From contig NZ_JAQZAT010000014.1 of NCBI RefSeq assembly GCF_028736925.1, positions 1-64,000 of the forward strand: a DNA stretch of 64,000 bases. Reading direction: 5' to 3'. This document shows, one piece after another, positions 63,702-64,000 of the stretch (the first letter of the stretch is position 1; the number at the start of each line of letters is the position of its first letter). The DNA comes from Flavivirga sp. 57AJ16. GTDB lineage: Bacteria > Bacteroidota > Bacteroidia > Flavobacteriales > Flavobacteriaceae. The notes beneath the pieces are model-generated. The model saw nothing but the letters and a program-made list of their open reading frames with translations. It was not told where the DNA came from and searched no databases. The translations under genes and the position numbers were made by a program.

Positions 63702-63728
63702 GTCGTTAAAATGTCGCATGCAAGTCGC
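63702..63728 (+). promoter_or_regulatory. Three GTCG(T/C) repeats with 11-base spacing
   Basis: GTCGT at 63702, GTCGC at 63713 and GTCGC at 63724, exactly 11 bases apart, just upstream of the -7 box of the regulator gene. Helical-phase repeats like these suggest a cooperatively bound operator, possibly for autoregulation. Confidence 0.45.
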
Positions 63729-63751
63729 TATCAAAAAGAAAGTTTCTGAAG

Positions 63752-63759
63752 TAATTTTG
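63752..63759 (+). promoter_or_regulatory. Candidate -7 box of the XRE-type regulator
   Basis: TAATTTTG matches TAnnTTTG, 24 bases before the ATG. No clear -33 box. Confidence 0.35.
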
Positions 63760-63783
63760 TTAAATAATTAAACCAAACTTATT

Positions 63784-64000
63784 ATGAACGAAATAGGAGA
63801 AAAAATTAAAGAGGTAAGAAAAAGAAAAGGACTGTCTCAAGAAGAATTAGCCGACGTAGCAAAGGTGAATTTAAGAACCATTCAACGTATAGAAAACAAC
63901 AAAAATGAACCTAGAGGAAAAACACTTCATTTAATTTGTGAGGCTTTAGACCTAAATGCAGAAGATATTTTAAATTACGGTAAAAAAGACGATAAAAATT
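63784..64000 (+). CDS. XRE-family helix-turn-helix regulator (partial, cut by window end)
   Basis: The first 72 codons are present. An N-terminal HTH_3 domain is clear: IGEKIKEVRKRKGLSQEEL, ADVAKVNLRTIQRIENN, KTLHLICEALDL. In Flavobacteriaceae such domains are frequently followed by a DUF4870-like membrane part; the rest lies outside the window. The upstream GTCGC repeats suggest self-control. Confidence 0.88.
   Translation, partial: MNEIGEKIKEVRKRKGLSQEELADVAKVNLRTIQRIENNKNEPRGKTLHLICEALDLNAEDILNYGKKDDKN

Overview
The window is a chromosome segment from a member of the Flavobacteriaceae (Bacteroidota), most likely a marine or free-living one. The evidence is the low GC content, weak Shine-Dalgarno signals, TAnnTTTG-type -7 boxes, TonB receptors with carboxypeptidase-regulatory N-terminal domains, surface-type lipoproteins with acidic residues after the lipobox Cys, bacillithiol synthesis (BshC) and flavobacterial families such as DUF6146 and DUF6787. 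The genus cannot be decided from the sequence alone. No rRNA, tRNA, CRISPR array, prophage or complete insertion sequence was seen.

Layout. 0.5-7.5 kb: a leftward block of housekeeping genes (nitronate monooxygenase-like, mnmA, a MORN-repeat protein, yidC, pyrG). 8.1-14.4 kb: a rightward accessory block with a large-subunit catalase, a possible micro-protein, a DUF2383 four-helix protein, an outer-membrane barrel, a SemiSWEET transporter and a two-gene unit pairing a GntA/DcsA-like (YqcI/YcgG) putative heme N-hydroxylase with a DUF1989 protein. 14.5-22.2 kb: leftward genes DUF922-DUF3820 and bshC - PLP decarboxylase - guaA - LysM/periplasmic-binding protein. 22.5-28.9 kb: secreted proteins, including a PhoX-like lipoprotein with a collagen-like stretch coupled to an imelysin-like/di-heme peroxidase fusion. 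29.2-37.5 kb: parE-parC, a DMT transporter, a transglutaminase-like lipoprotein and ychF. 37.8-42.3 kb: a TonB receptor and a DUF5686-like protein.

42.3-47.8 kb is the most accessory-looking part. It holds a ParDE toxin-antitoxin pair between GTTGGCAAC-type motifs, then a leftward four-gene unit (membrane di-iron sterol desaturase/hydroxylase, BP74-domain lipoprotein, pappalysin-like M43 protease, METTL7-like methyltransferase) that ends at a clear terminator. A lipoprotein and a Crp/Fnr regulator lie beside it. 48.0-57.1 kb: ferredoxin and LuxC-like acyl-CoA reductase (divergent), serC, serA, DUF937, then a rightward run DUF6146 - DUF6787 - His-rich small protein - ZnuD-like TonB receptor - lipoprotein, closed by a 21-bp-stem terminator and probably serving metal uptake. 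57.5-64 kb: folE, a LolD-like ATPase, a TIGR02757 protein, an M61 peptidase, a GT2 glycosyltransferase and the start of an XRE-type regulator cut by the window edge.

The intergenic DNA is rich in small repeats. Four different MITE-like elements with terminal inverted repeats were found (11.2, 26.0, 57.3 and 60.5 kb), together with several families of dispersed palindromes and low-complexity repeats. Many sit at the ends of convergent genes. The leading candidates for new biology are the GntA-like/DUF1989 pair, the desaturase-BP74-M43-METTL7 operon, the imelysin-like/peroxidase unit and the non-autonomous repeat families.
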